Assembly (NCBI RefSeq): GCF_003337715.1
Contig: NZ_QPIX01000005.1
Span: 1 to 64,000 of the forward strand
DNA: 64,000 bases
Source: Ciceribacter lividus
Lineage (GTDB): Bacteria > Pseudomonadota > Alphaproteobacteria > Rhizobiales > Rhizobiaceae
Reading direction: 5' to 3'
Positions 7,713-16,528 of the stretch are shown here, one piece after another; the first letter of the stretch is position 1; each line of letters begins with the position of its first letter. The translations under genes and the position numbers were made by a program. The notes under the pieces were generated by a model that was given only the letters and a program-made list of their open reading frames with translations, searched no databases and had not been told where the DNA came from.

Positions 7713-9413
7713 TCACTGCCGAGGGGGCGGACTTGCCGAGATCGTCGAATTTGCCATCCACCCTAGTCTGTCTTGATCGACCCGCACGCGGCTCCAGCCT
7801 CCCTCGACCGCCATCACCACGACCTGCGTGCTCTTGGGGATGACGGTGATGACGGCAAACCTGGTACCGGGTCCGTCGCGAAGGTTGACTGCAGTCTGCG
7901 TGTACCGGAGTTCCAAATGATCGGAGGGATTCTTCTCGGTCGCTTCGGACCGGACTATGGCGACCGAGGACGGAGAGGAGGTGGTCGAGAGCGAAGTGGC
8001 AGCGGTACCTGCCGCCGGAGGCGAGGATACGGTCATGACGTCCAGTGACGGAAGCGGAGCCTTGGCCTCATCCGATTCGGGGACGGCTGTCTCAGCAATC
8101 AACGGAGGCTGCTGTCCGGTTGCCGGCTGCCTGCTCCCGGATGCGAATATGACCCCGAAGACCGGAACGCCCACCAGGATGCCGAGGATCGTAAACATTG
8201 CGGCCCTGAGGCTACCACGCCGTTTTACCTGCTCGACAGCGGGAACGGCCGCGATTGGATCGTCTGCGGGCGTAGCGGGCTGGAGCGCCAGGCGCTCTCG
8301 GGGCAATGCCGCAAGCATTCGGCACCCTTCAACGAAAGCGACTGCCACGCCAGTTCGGGAAAACTCAACGAGTTCGTTCACGCCGCTGCCGCTGGTGAAG
8401 TGCATCGTCTCGTAGAGGCAGATCGGGATCTGCCTGTTGTCCTTGAAGCGGCGGTCGGGGCCACCGTTCTTGTTAGGATGCTTCCAGGTGTGGTCCACGA
8501 CCTTGGCATCGCTCGGAACGCGCTCGGTCTCGATGAACCGGGAGTCCTGCCATCGGACATTCAGATCGGCGTAGTTGACCGCACCGACCCGGCTGCCATG
8601 CTGGACAAGCACGATGTCGGGCATGAAGAACATGACCTGCTTGCCCACATGCAGAGCAGGGGGAGTGACGTTGCTCTTGATCACCGGAGGCAGACTGTAG
8701 GCGAGGGTGGTCGCCTTCCTGTTTACAAGGTGAGAAGCGCCCGCGTTACGCTTCCAAGCGGTGAGACTCTGGATCGCGCCTCCGGCTTCGATGTGCCATT
8801 TGGCGGCGCACCCCGTGAGGCCATCAAACCCTTGGGCAAGGCGGGTATACGCTGTCTCCGCGTCACCTTCTAGGTCGTAGTAGAGGACCGTCGTCCTGCG
8901 ATAGGAGTCGAACCAGTTGCCGATCGCCCAGCCAGGCAGTGCGATGATGCAGAGCAGCAGGCCGGGTCCGCCCGTTGCAATTCCTGCCAGAAGGCCGATT
9001 ACCGCAGCCGTCCATGCCAGTGCATTGGACAAACGCGTCTGGCCGGCCTTCGAGTTGATCTCATTGAGAAGTTCCGAGAAAGACTCGTCGCGCATATGCA
9101 TGACATCGCCGGACTCGATCTCGATCATCGCGACGTCATCGTTGTCGAAAGTCACCTGAGGCGCCGGTGATCGATGGGGTGTCCCTGGCGAAGACGGGCT
9201 TCGCCCGGCGTTGCCCAGCGTGGCGCGATAATAGAGGCCTCCGCGCCCTGCGTGAACATAGTGCCCGCGGGGACCGGTGCCGATGCGCAGGCCTTTCACG
9301 CCCACTGAGACGCCGACTCCTCCCTTTGAGAAGTTGAAGCGGAACGGCCCCGCCGAAACCGATTTGCGAATGTAGAATGGCAAATGCGCCCCCGCACCGT
9401 AGCCCTTCCCCAT
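7713..9413 (-). CDS. DUF4236 / SH3b membrane protein
   Basis: A 566-residue protein of unknown role. I chose the ATG at 9413 (CAGGAAGT just upstream) over a TTG at 9485. Residues 5-70 match DUF4236: FRFNFSKGGVGVSVGVKGLRIGTGPRG. Two adjacent hydrophobic stretches (about residues 130-170, around AAVIGLLAGIA and GLLLCIIALPGW) are membrane helices. A middle soluble domain follows, then another membrane helix (about 405-430), a Ser/Thr/Pro-rich linker and a C-terminal bacterial SH3 domain with NLRDGPGTRF and WSRVRV. SH3b domains often bind peptidoglycan. It stands alone on the minus strand between defence-type operons. Confidence 0.72.
   Translation of the reverse strand: MGKGYGAGAHLPFYIRKSVSAGPFRFNFSKGGVGVSVGVKGLRIGTGPRGHYVHAGRGGLYYRATLGNAGRSPSSPGTPHRSPAPQVTFDNDDVAMIEIESGDVMHMRDESFSELLNEINSKAGQTRLSNALAWTAAVIGLLAGIATGGPGLLLCIIALPGWAIGNWFDSYRRTTVLYYDLEGDAETAYTRLAQGFDGLTGCAAKWHIEAGGAIQSLTAWKRNAGASHLVNRKATTLAYSLPPVIKSNVTPPALHVGKQVMFFMPDIVLVQHGSRVGAVNYADLNVRWQDSRFIETERVPSDAKVVDHTWKHPNKNGGPDRRFKDNRQIPICLYETMHFTSGSGVNELVEFSRTGVAVAFVEGCRMLAALPRERLALQPATPADDPIAAVPAVEQVKRRGSLRAAMFTILGILVGVPVFGVIFASGSRQPATGQQPPLIAETAVPESDEAKAPLPSLDVMTVSSPPAAGTAATSLSTTSSPSSVAIVRSEATEKNPSDHLELRYTQTAVNLRDGPGTRFAVITVIPKSTQVVVMAVEGGWSRVRVDQDRLGWMANSTISASPPPRQ
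7738..7760. repeat. Copy 1 of a dispersed 23-bp exact repeat
   Basis: Identical to 22289-22311. This copy lies in the coding end of the SH3 protein and encodes the WMANSTIS peptide on the minus strand. Confidence 0.75.
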
Positions 9414-9744
9414 ACTTCCTGCGAAAATGCGCTCTCGCGATCGTAGAGGTATCTGGAATATTGAATAGGAAGCCGGACTGCGCAAGTGTATTCATGCTGT
9501 CGCCTGCAATCGGAGGCGGTGCAGTCCGCATTCTGCCAATATGACCCCATACCAGCAGCCGGTGTCAGGAGTGCAATGGGCGGTAGTCCGATTCCGGTTC
9601 CCATATCGGTAGGTACAGAAGGCCACGCAAGGCTTGCACGCAAGGCTTGCACGCAACTCGGATTTTCCTGCCCCGGAGACGTGCGCGTTGGACCATTGTC
9701 GTGACCGGCTATCGTCAGTCCGACCTGAAAGCGGAGCTAAAGCC
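9414..9744. other. Intergenic region between divergent genes
   Basis: About 330 bases that should hold the promoters of the SH3 protein and the Phd-like gene. Bases 9624-9649 contain two tandem copies of a 13-base unit (cacgcaaggcttg) followed by a partial third. Nothing else stands out. Confidence 0.4.
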
Positions 9745-10092
9745 ATGGATCGATGCCTTCTCAAGCAGATTAAAACCACGCGCAGCGTTTCGAAACGGAA
9801 TTTAACGTCAAATCTCGGTCGCGTGCTTGTCGAGGTAGCGGGCGGAACGCTGACGGTTCGCGGGGTGGTGCGGGATGGTCTGAGTGCAGTGCTCAGGCGT
9901 GCCCGTGAGGGCGCCCCACGGGCGATCGGCGGCGGCCGAAGAGGGGGCGTGGTCATCTCGGTGAGAGACCTCGCCACTCTTATTGATGCGGTGATGGAGC
10001 CAACGCTTTCCGAAGTCCTTGAGCGCTCGGGTTCGAACCTTGCCGCGGCAAACGCATCGTTGTCGGTGAGCGACGCAACCACGAGTCGTTGA
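9745..10092 (+). CDS. Phd/YefM antitoxin-like protein without an adjacent toxin
   Basis: A 115-residue protein; GGAG lies eight bases before the ATG. The segment VRDGLSAVLRRAREGAPRAIGGGRRGGVVISVRDLATLIDAV fits the Phd/YefM fold: a helix, a Gly-Ala-Pro turn, and a strand ending in VxISxxD before the last helix. Such proteins bind DNA as dimers and neutralise a toxin with their tail. No small toxin gene lies on either side, so it may be an orphan antitoxin, a regulator or a solitary remnant. Recognition is by pattern only. Confidence 0.5.
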   Translation: MDRCLLKQIKTTRSVSKRNLTSNLGRVLVEVAGGTLTVRGVVRDGLSAVLRRAREGAPRAIGGGRRGGVVISVRDLATLIDAVMEPTLSEVLERSGSNLAAANASLSVSDATTSR

Positions 10093-10535
10093 AGCGCCAA
10101 GGCGACACCCCGCCCATGCGAGAGGGCTGAGAGATATTTCATCTACCGCCCGTCGACGTTTGAGCGGACCGCCCAGATCCCTCAACGTGTGCCGCTTCCC
10201 TCACGATTTTTCTGGGGGCAGTTCATTCGCGCTGCGGACGTAGTTTTCGGGATTCGAAGCGAGCTGGAACCGGAGCGTCGCGTTTTGTTTACCACGGTCG
10301 TGCGGTCGATTTTGTCATTCCTCATCATTCGGTTGGCGACGAGTGCAATGATACCCGGTCTTCGCGCCGTTAATCCCCGGCTGGCCGAGTGTGGTTGTCG
10401 ATCTGACCCGTAACTGCAAAGGGCACTGGCACTTTAGTAAGCGGTATTCCGGGAATAAAAGCAGAAGTTGACGGCTTGGCTACTGGACCCGTTGGCCTTC
10501 TTTATGCATGACTTGTCATGGAGAGGGCTGAGGAA
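10093..10535. other. Intergenic region before the helicase-nuclease
   Basis: About 440 bases. A 74-codon ORF at 10189-10413 has no ribosome binding site and no recognisable product, so I do not call it. The region should contain the promoter of the large helicase gene. Confidence 0.35.
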
Positions 10536-13500
10536 ATGTACGACACTATTTTGAACTCCGGGGATGGATCCGAGCAATCCGTTTTCCAAAGCAACTTGTC
10601 TGTCGAAGCTAAGATTGAACGGGCGCGAACGGAACTTCTTGATCTGTCGGCCCGAAACCGGCTTCTGAACGTGCCGCGCTTCTCGAAAAGTGCGAAGACC
10701 ATTGACATCGTGGACGAGCAGTCTTCCGAAATATTCAGGATACTTGTCACCGAAGGAAAGGCGATGACCTTCCTGGCAGGGGCGAAGGGGCGCGAGCCCA
10801 AGGATGGTGATGCAGCCGAAGAACTGATCGAACTTGCTCTTCCGGATGACGACGAGCGTGACGATAGCGGACGTCTTGTTCGACACGGTGACACCAAGCT
10901 CCAGACCCGGATGACCCCCAACGCGCTTCAAAAGCGCCTCCTCGATCTCCATTTCGATGCCCGCACCCTAGAGGAGGAGCAAGGGGTCAACATCCTTTAC
11001 CTGGGGCTTGGTACGCTGAAGTGGATTGACCCCAACAACGCCGAGAACATTCGTTATGCGCCACTCATCCTGGTTCCTGTCGCGTTGGAACGCGGCAGCG
11101 CGGCGGAGCGTTTCAAGCTACGGGCGCGGTCTGAGGATTTCGCATCCAATCTGTCGCTCGAAGCCTTCCTGGACCGCATTCATAAGATTCGCATGCCGGA
11201 TTTCGAAGCGTCTGATGACTTCTCCTTCGAGCGCTATGCCGAACAGGTTGCTGCCGCTGTGTCGATCAAGCCCGATTGGTCGGTACAGCCAAATGATATT
11301 GTCCTCGGCTTCTTCTCGTTTGCGAAGTTCCTGATGTATCGCGACCTGGATCCGAACCTCTGGCCCAAGGATGCCAAATTTACGGACCGGCCGCTCATCA
11401 CCTCGCTCGTATCCAACGGCTTCTCCCGCACCGACGATCTGCTGCCTGACGATGCTCGGATCGACGAGCACATCTCTCCAAACGAGATGACTCATATCGT
11501 TGACGCAGATAGTTCCCAAACCATCGCGATCCATGAAGCCAGGCGAGGGCGGGATCTCGTCATCCAGGGTCCGCCTGGAACCGGGAAATCACAGACGATC
11601 GCCAACATCATCGCGTCCGCCGTGGCGGATGGAAAGACCGTGTTGTTCGTTGCCGAGAAGATGGCTGCGCTCGAAGTGGTGAAGCGCCGTCTCGATCAGG
11701 CAGGTGTGGGCGACGCATGCCTTGAACTGCATTCGAACAAGGCCAACAAAAGGGCGTTCCTTGCGGAACTGCAGCATGTCTGGGAACTGGGAGCGCCGAA
11801 GGGTGAACCCGCCGATGCCCTGGACCGCCGGCTTGTGGAAGCGAGGAACAGCTTGAACGCCCATCCGGCTCGGCTTCACCAAGTCTACCGCCCATACCAA
11901 CTGTCCCCGTATCAGGTCATGGGCCACCTGTCGCGCCTGAGGCGCTTGGGAATGCCTCCGTCGGACATCGAGCTTGCGGATTCCATCTCGTGGACTCCCG
12001 AGTTCCGGGAACGCATTGTCGCCATCCTTTCGGAACTTGCCCAGCGGATCGAGGACATCGGTCTGCCCTCGCAGCACGCTTGGCATGGTGTGGGCGTGAC
12101 AGGTATCACTCCGCTCGATCTGGAGAGGTTGACGAAGAGGTTGTCGGATGCGTCGTCGGACCTTTCGAAGTTGACTGCTTCCATGGGGGACGTGACCGAT
12201 GTACTCCATCGTGAGCCGACGGCATCGATTTCAGGGTTCAAGGACGACCTCGCGCTCGCAGAGCGTGTCGCGAGCTGCCCGGCAGGTCAGCCGGCCGAAG
12301 CGTTGGCCAATCCTGTCTGGAAAACGTCGCTCCAAGACATCGCCAACGTGATCCGGGGCGGTGCGGAGTTCCAGCGCCTTTCCGAGCAGGTTAGGGCGCA
12401 GATGCTTGACGAGGCGTGGGAGACGGATCCGCAGCCTCTTGTGACATCGTTCCGCAGACTGCCGAAATCATTCCCGCAGTCCGGATTTGCGACACTCGCG
12501 CAATTGGACAACCTGCTGCCGAGGTTCCTGAACGCTGCCGCTTCACTGAAGACGATGCTGGGTGTGAATGCATCGGCAACGCTGGGATCCATTGGCCGAT
12601 TGGTCACGATCGGCGAGCGCGTTGCGGATGCTCCCGATGCAAGCCCTGATGCTTTCGTCGCTGCCGTATGGGAGCGGGGCCTCGATCAGGCAAGCGATCT
12701 CGCCGAGGCGGTCGCCACCTATCGGCAGGTGAGGACGGATATTTCCGGCAAGATTGCCGATCAGGCGTGGGATATCGATCTGGTCCCAACCCGGACCGCC
12801 GTCGCGATGCATGGGCACAAGTTCCTGAAGTTCCTCAGCGGGGACTGGCGCAAGGCGAAGGCTCTTCTGAAGACCGTCATGTCCGAGACGCCGCCGGCCG
12901 AGACGGTGCGGTTGCTGGACCTTCTTCAAAAGGGCAAGGAGGCCAGATCTGTCATCAAGGACGGCGACAGCCTCGGACGCGCGGCATTCGGCGCAGACTG
13001 GCGCGGCGAACGATCCGATCCGAAGCCACTTGAGAGTCTGGTGCTCTGGATGAGGAGTCTCCGGGGCGTGGGCGCTGAAGCGAGGATGATAGCAAGCAGG
13101 CTGACCGACAAGTCCTCCGTAGCCGCGCGCTGCGAGCATGTTCGGACGCTGCTCGAGGAGACGCGGAGGCTGTTGCTTTCGCTCTGGAGCGATCTGGGCG
13201 ACGGGACGGGAGCATTGTTTCCCAATGCTATCGGGCCAGATGAGATTGTACTGACGCAGGCGGTCGCAGTCATCAAGGAGATCGCGGGCGCTGACCGCGC
13301 ATTCTCGCCTCTTGTGCGCACCCTGCCGGATGATGCCGGAGGCCGGATTGCTGCCATCGAGCGGCTTGCGGCCGCCCAGGCTCGCAGAAGCTCCATTGAT
13401 GCGTCGGCGGATCTCGGCCGAGCGGCATTCGGGGGGCTTTGGAAGGATTCCTTGTCCGAGTGGCAGGAGCTGTCCGTCATTTGCGACTGGATATCGCGGA

Positions 13501-16100
13501 ATGGCGACATCAGGCTTCTTGTTACTCGTGTCGCCGATCGTGTGGGGGTGGCCGAGAAGGCGCGGCAGGCTGCAGCTCAAGGAGAAGCCTTCGCGACCAC
13601 CATGTCGGAAATCCTTCAGTTCCTGAAGGCGGACCTGGATGTGCTCTTTGGAACAAGCGATGTGGCCGGCGCGCCATTGTCCCAGATCGGCGCCAAGCTG
13701 TTCCGTTGGATCGAGAACGAGGAGCAGCTTTCGAAGTTTGCTGCCTACAATGGCCGTGCAGGCGATGCCGCGAACATGGGTGTCGGTGCCCTTGTCGAGC
13801 GTCTTGAGGACGGCCGCATTTCCCCGTCCGATATCATTCCTCATTTCGAAATGGCGTTCTACGAAGCGATCCTGCGTCGTCAGCATACCCAGGATCCTGA
13901 ACTCGCCCGTTTCGATGGCGAGGTGCATGGCAGACTGGTCGGTGAGTTCGCATCGCTCGACCGCAGCCGCATGAGCCTGTCTCGACTGGAAGTCGTGCGG
14001 GCGCATCATCGGAAAATTCCCTCGATCAGTGGTATCGGACCTGTCGGTGTCCTGCGTGCGGAGATGGCGCGCCGTCGCGGCCACATGCCGATCCGACAGC
14101 TCATGCAGCGGGCATCGCCCGCGATCCAGGCCCTGAAGCCAGTGTTCATGATGAGCCCGCTGTCGATCGCGCAGTTCCTTCCACCGGGCGTTCTCGACTT
14201 CGATCTCCTTGTCATGGACGAAGCGAGTCAGATTCAGCCTGTCGATGCGCTCGGCGCTGTCGCCCGTGCGAAGCAGGTTGTCGTCGTTGGCGACGAACGC
14301 CAGCTACCCCCAACGAAGTTTTTCTCGAAAATGACGTCGGGGGCGACCGAGGAGGACGATGATCAGGAGGGTGCTCAAGTCTCCGACATTGAGAGTATCC
14401 TCGGCCTCTTCTCGGCCCGCGGTCTGCCGGAGCGCATGCTGCGCTGGCACTACCGCAGCCGCCACCAGTCGCTGATTGCCGTCTCGAATTCGCAATTCTA
14501 CGACAGCAAGCTGTTCATCGTGCCGAGCCCATACACGCAGGAAGCCGGGATGGGGCTGCGTTTCCATCATGTGCCGGGCGGAGTGTTCGAGGATGGCGTG
14601 AACAAGGTGGAGGCCAAGGTCGTCGCCGAGGCGATCATCCGCCATGCCCTGCATTCGCCGCATCTTTCGCTCGGCGTTGCCGCGTTCTCGATCAAGCAGC
14701 GGCGCGAAATCCAGGACCAACTGGAATTACTGCGCCGTCTCAATCCTCAGACCGAGGAATTCTTCCACTCTCATCCCCACGAACCGTTCTTCGTGAAGAA
14801 CCTCGAAAACGTCCAGGGCGACGAGCGCGATGTGATGCTGATCTCCGTGGCTTATGCAAAGAATGCCCAAGGCTACATGGGCATGCGCTTCGGGCCCTTG
14901 GGTGCCGAAGGAGGCGAGCGCCGCCTCAATGTCCTGATCAGCCGCGCCAAGCGACGCTGCGAGGTTTATGCTTCCATCACCGACGAGGACATCGATCTCG
15001 AACGCGGCAAGGGTAAGGGCGTGTTTGCCTTCAAGCTCTTCCTCCACTACGCGCGGACAGGGCGGCTTTCAATGTCACAGCGCTCTGACCGGGCGATGGA
15101 AAGCGTGTTCGAGGAACAGGTCATGGCGGCCCTCCAGGAGAGGGGATACCAGGTCCATCCGCAGGTCGGCATTGCCGGGTTCTTCATCGACCTTGCCGTG
15201 GCTGACGATGCGGTCCCCGGCCGCTACCTTATCGGGATCGAATGCGACGGTGCATCCTACCATGACTCCCGTTCGGCGCGTGACCGTGACCGACTGAGAC
15301 AAGCGGTGCTTGAGGATCATGGCTGGACGATCCACCGCATATGGAGTTCGGATTGGTTCCAGAGGCCTAAGGCCGAACTCGATCGCCTGATTGCCGCCAT
15401 CGAACAGGCCAAGATGAATGCTTTGTCTGGAGCAGATCACACGCATGCATCTTCTCGGGCGGTTCCGGTGGAAGTCGTGACAATCGAACGCGCCACTGTG
15501 ACGGAGATCGGTCTCCAGCCGGTATCGACCGATGGAGGTGGCTCGAACCTCTACGAGGAGGCTTCGCTGAAGCCAAATATCGTGGGCGAGCTTCATGAAG
15601 CTCCGACAGGGACACTGGTCAAGTTGATCAAGGAGACGGTCGAGGTCGAAGGCCCCGTGCATAGGGACGAGGTGGTGACCCGAATCCGGACTGCCTGGGG
15701 TCTCCAGCGGGCAGGAAGCCGGATCGATGCGCATGTCGGCAACGCCATTCGTGTCGCCGTGAATTCGGGTGAGATTCTTCGCTCAGGAGATTTCCTCCTC
15801 TGGCCAGGCGCCATAGTTCGCATGCGCGACCGCAACATGGTCACCGCGTCCGGGCTGCGCAGAATCGAGATGATCCCGCCGATGGAAATCGACGAGGGGC
15901 TTACCTCGATTATCGAGACGAGCTTCGGCGCGACCGAGGACGAAGCCGTCAATGCCATTGCGAGGGGACTGGGATTCCGCGCCACCAGCAGTCAGTTGAG
16001 AGATTTGATCGTGTCCCGGATCGAACTGCTGAAGGAGCAGGGGACCCTGCAGGTTCGTGATGGAATGCTCACCTTGGGGGCGACAACCGCACCCGCATGA
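10536..16100 (+). CDS. Large SF1 helicase-nuclease (DUF4011 / AAA_11-12 / MTES_1575 / DUF3320)
   Basis: About 1,854 residues. GAGAGGG lies eight bases before the ATG at 10536, preferred to the ATG at 10518. The N-terminus resembles DUF4011 (KIERARTELLDLSARNRLLN). The helicase is split by a long helical insert. Walker A GPPGTGKSQT is near residue 347; the remaining motifs follow the insert: VMDEASQIQP (about 1225), VVGDERQLPPTKFF (about 1250), NVQGDERDVMLIS (about 1425) and LNVLISRAKRR (about 1465). A PD-(D/E)xK nuclease of the MTES_1575 type comes next (FIDLAV, then IGIECDGASYHDS, about 1550-1580). A DUF3320-like winged helix follows near 1690-1760. Proteins of this design occur in anti-phage loci and probably unwind and cut invading nucleic acid. 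Its TGA overlaps the next start (ATGA), so translation is coupled. Confidence 0.85.
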   Translation: MYDTILNSGDGSEQSVFQSNLSVEAKIERARTELLDLSARNRLLNVPRFSKSAKTIDIVDEQSSEIFRILVTEGKAMTFLAGAKGREPKDGDAAEELIELALPDDDERDDSGRLVRHGDTKLQTRMTPNALQKRLLDLHFDARTLEEEQGVNILYLGLGTLKWIDPNNAENIRYAPLILVPVALERGSAAERFKLRARSEDFASNLSLEAFLDRIHKIRMPDFEASDDFSFERYAEQVAAAVSIKPDWSVQPNDIVLGFFSFAKFLMYRDLDPNLWPKDAKFTDRPLITSLVSNGFSRTDDLLPDDARIDEHISPNEMTHIVDADSSQTIAIHEARRGRDLVIQGPPGTGKSQTIANIIASAVADGKTVLFVAEKMAALEVVKRRLDQAGVGDACLELHSNKANKRAFLAELQHVWELGAPKGEPADALDRRLVEARNSLNAHPARLHQVYRPYQLSPYQVMGHLSRLRRLGMPPSDIELADSISWTPEFRERIVAILSELAQRIEDIGLPSQHAWHGVGVTGITPLDLERLTKRLSDASSDLSKLTASMGDVTDVLHREPTASISGFKDDLALAERVASCPAGQPAEALANPVWKTSLQDIANVIRGGAEFQRLSEQVRAQMLDEAWETDPQPLVTSFRRLPKSFPQSGFATLAQLDNLLPRFLNAAASLKTMLGVNASATLGSIGRLVTIGERVADAPDASPDAFVAAVWERGLDQASDLAEAVATYRQVRTDISGKIADQAWDIDLVPTRTAVAMHGHKFLKFLSGDWRKAKALLKTVMSETPPAETVRLLDLLQKGKEARSVIKDGDSLGRAAFGADWRGERSDPKPLESLVLWMRSLRGVGAEARMIASRLTDKSSVAARCEHVRTLLEETRRLLLSLWSDLGDGTGALFPNAIGPDEIVLTQAVAVIKEIAGADRAFSPLVRTLPDDAGGRIAAIERLAAAQARRSSIDASADLGRAAFGGLWKDSLSEWQELSVICDWISRNGDIRLLVTRVADRVGVAEKARQAAAQGEAFATTMSEILQFLKADLDVLFGTSDVAGAPLSQIGAKLFRWIENEEQLSKFAAYNGRAGDAANMGVGALVERLEDGRISPSDIIPHFEMAFYEAILRRQHTQDPELARFDGEVHGRLVGEFASLDRSRMSLSRLEVVRAHHRKIPSISGIGPVGVLRAEMARRRGHMPIRQLMQRASPAIQALKPVFMMSPLSIAQFLPPGVLDFDLLVMDEASQIQPVDALGAVARAKQVVVVGDERQLPPTKFFSKMTSGATEEDDDQEGAQVSDIESILGLFSARGLPERMLRWHYRSRHQSLIAVSNSQFYDSKLFIVPSPYTQEAGMGLRFHHVPGGVFEDGVNKVEAKVVAEAIIRHALHSPHLSLGVAAFSIKQRREIQDQLELLRRLNPQTEEFFHSHPHEPFFVKNLENVQGDERDVMLISVAYAKNAQGYMGMRFGPLGAEGGERRLNVLISRAKRRCEVYASITDEDIDLERGKGKGVFAFKLFLHYARTGRLSMSQRSDRAMESVFEEQVMAALQERGYQVHPQVGIAGFFIDLAVADDAVPGRYLIGIECDGASYHDSRSARDRDRLRQAVLEDHGWTIHRIWSSDWFQRPKAELDRLIAAIEQAKMNALSGADHTHASSRAVPVEVVTIERATVTEIGLQPVSTDGGGSNLYEEASLKPNIVGELHEAPTGTLVKLIKETVEVEGPVHRDEVVTRIRTAWGLQRAGSRIDAHVGNAIRVAVNSGEILRSGDFLLWPGAIVRMRDRNMVTASGLRRIEMIPPMEIDEGLTSIIETSFGATEDEAVNAIARGLGFRATSSQLRDLIVSRIELLKEQGTLQVRDGMLTLGATTAPA

Positions 16101-16471
16101 TGATCTTCGTCGGAGCGATAGAGCGCTTTCGGGCTTGCCATGGTACTTGGCGCGTCCTCGTGGTCGCCACTGCTCTTATGCACGCAGCAAGTCTTCAGGC
16201 GGCGAATACTCCCTGCAGTGGGAGGAAGGGTGGCATCGCAGGTTGCCGTGGCGATACGTTCATCTGCAACGACGGCTCGGTGAGCGCCAGCAAGAAATCA
16301 TGCGCCGCCACGATGGGCGGTGCCATGGGGCTGATGGGTGGCGCATCGCAATCGATGGCCCCGGCGGCAGACGAAGAGTGCCTGTGTCGTTCAGGGTCAT
16401 TCTGCACAGGGTCTCGTGGCGGACAGTTCTGCTACACCGACAGCGGGGTAAAGAGCTACCTTCGCAAATGA
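16097..16471 (+). CDS. Small exported cysteine-rich protein
   Basis: A 124-residue protein whose start overlaps the helicase stop by four bases. A hydrophobic stretch (WRVLVVATALMHAASLQA) followed by ANTP is a signal peptide, so the product is exported. The mature part has about eight cysteines in short loops (CSGRKGGIAGC, CNDGSVSASKKSC, CLCRSGSFC), suggesting a small disulphide-bonded fold. I know no function for this family. Translational coupling to a cytoplasmic helicase is unusual and may mean that the three genes act together. Confidence 0.65.
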   Translation: MMIFVGAIERFRACHGTWRVLVVATALMHAASLQAANTPCSGRKGGIAGCRGDTFICNDGSVSASKKSCAATMGGAMGLMGGASQSMAPAADEECLCRSGSFCTGSRGGQFCYTDSGVKSYLRK

Positions 16472-16528
16472 GCTCATTGAATTCCTTCGCCCAGAGAGTT
16501 TAGGTTGCCTTGTATTGAGGGGCTGACG

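Noticed and set aside
9624..9656. Tandem 13-base repeats
   Set aside because: Only two full copies, no symmetry or link to a gene start; probably a small slippage duplication.
10189..10413. A 74-codon ORF before the helicase
   Set aside because: No ribosome binding site, no domain, unlikely composition.
12543..14084. A 513-codon minus-strand frame inside the helicase gene
   Set aside because: Shadow of the helicase coding frame with no domain or ribosome binding site.
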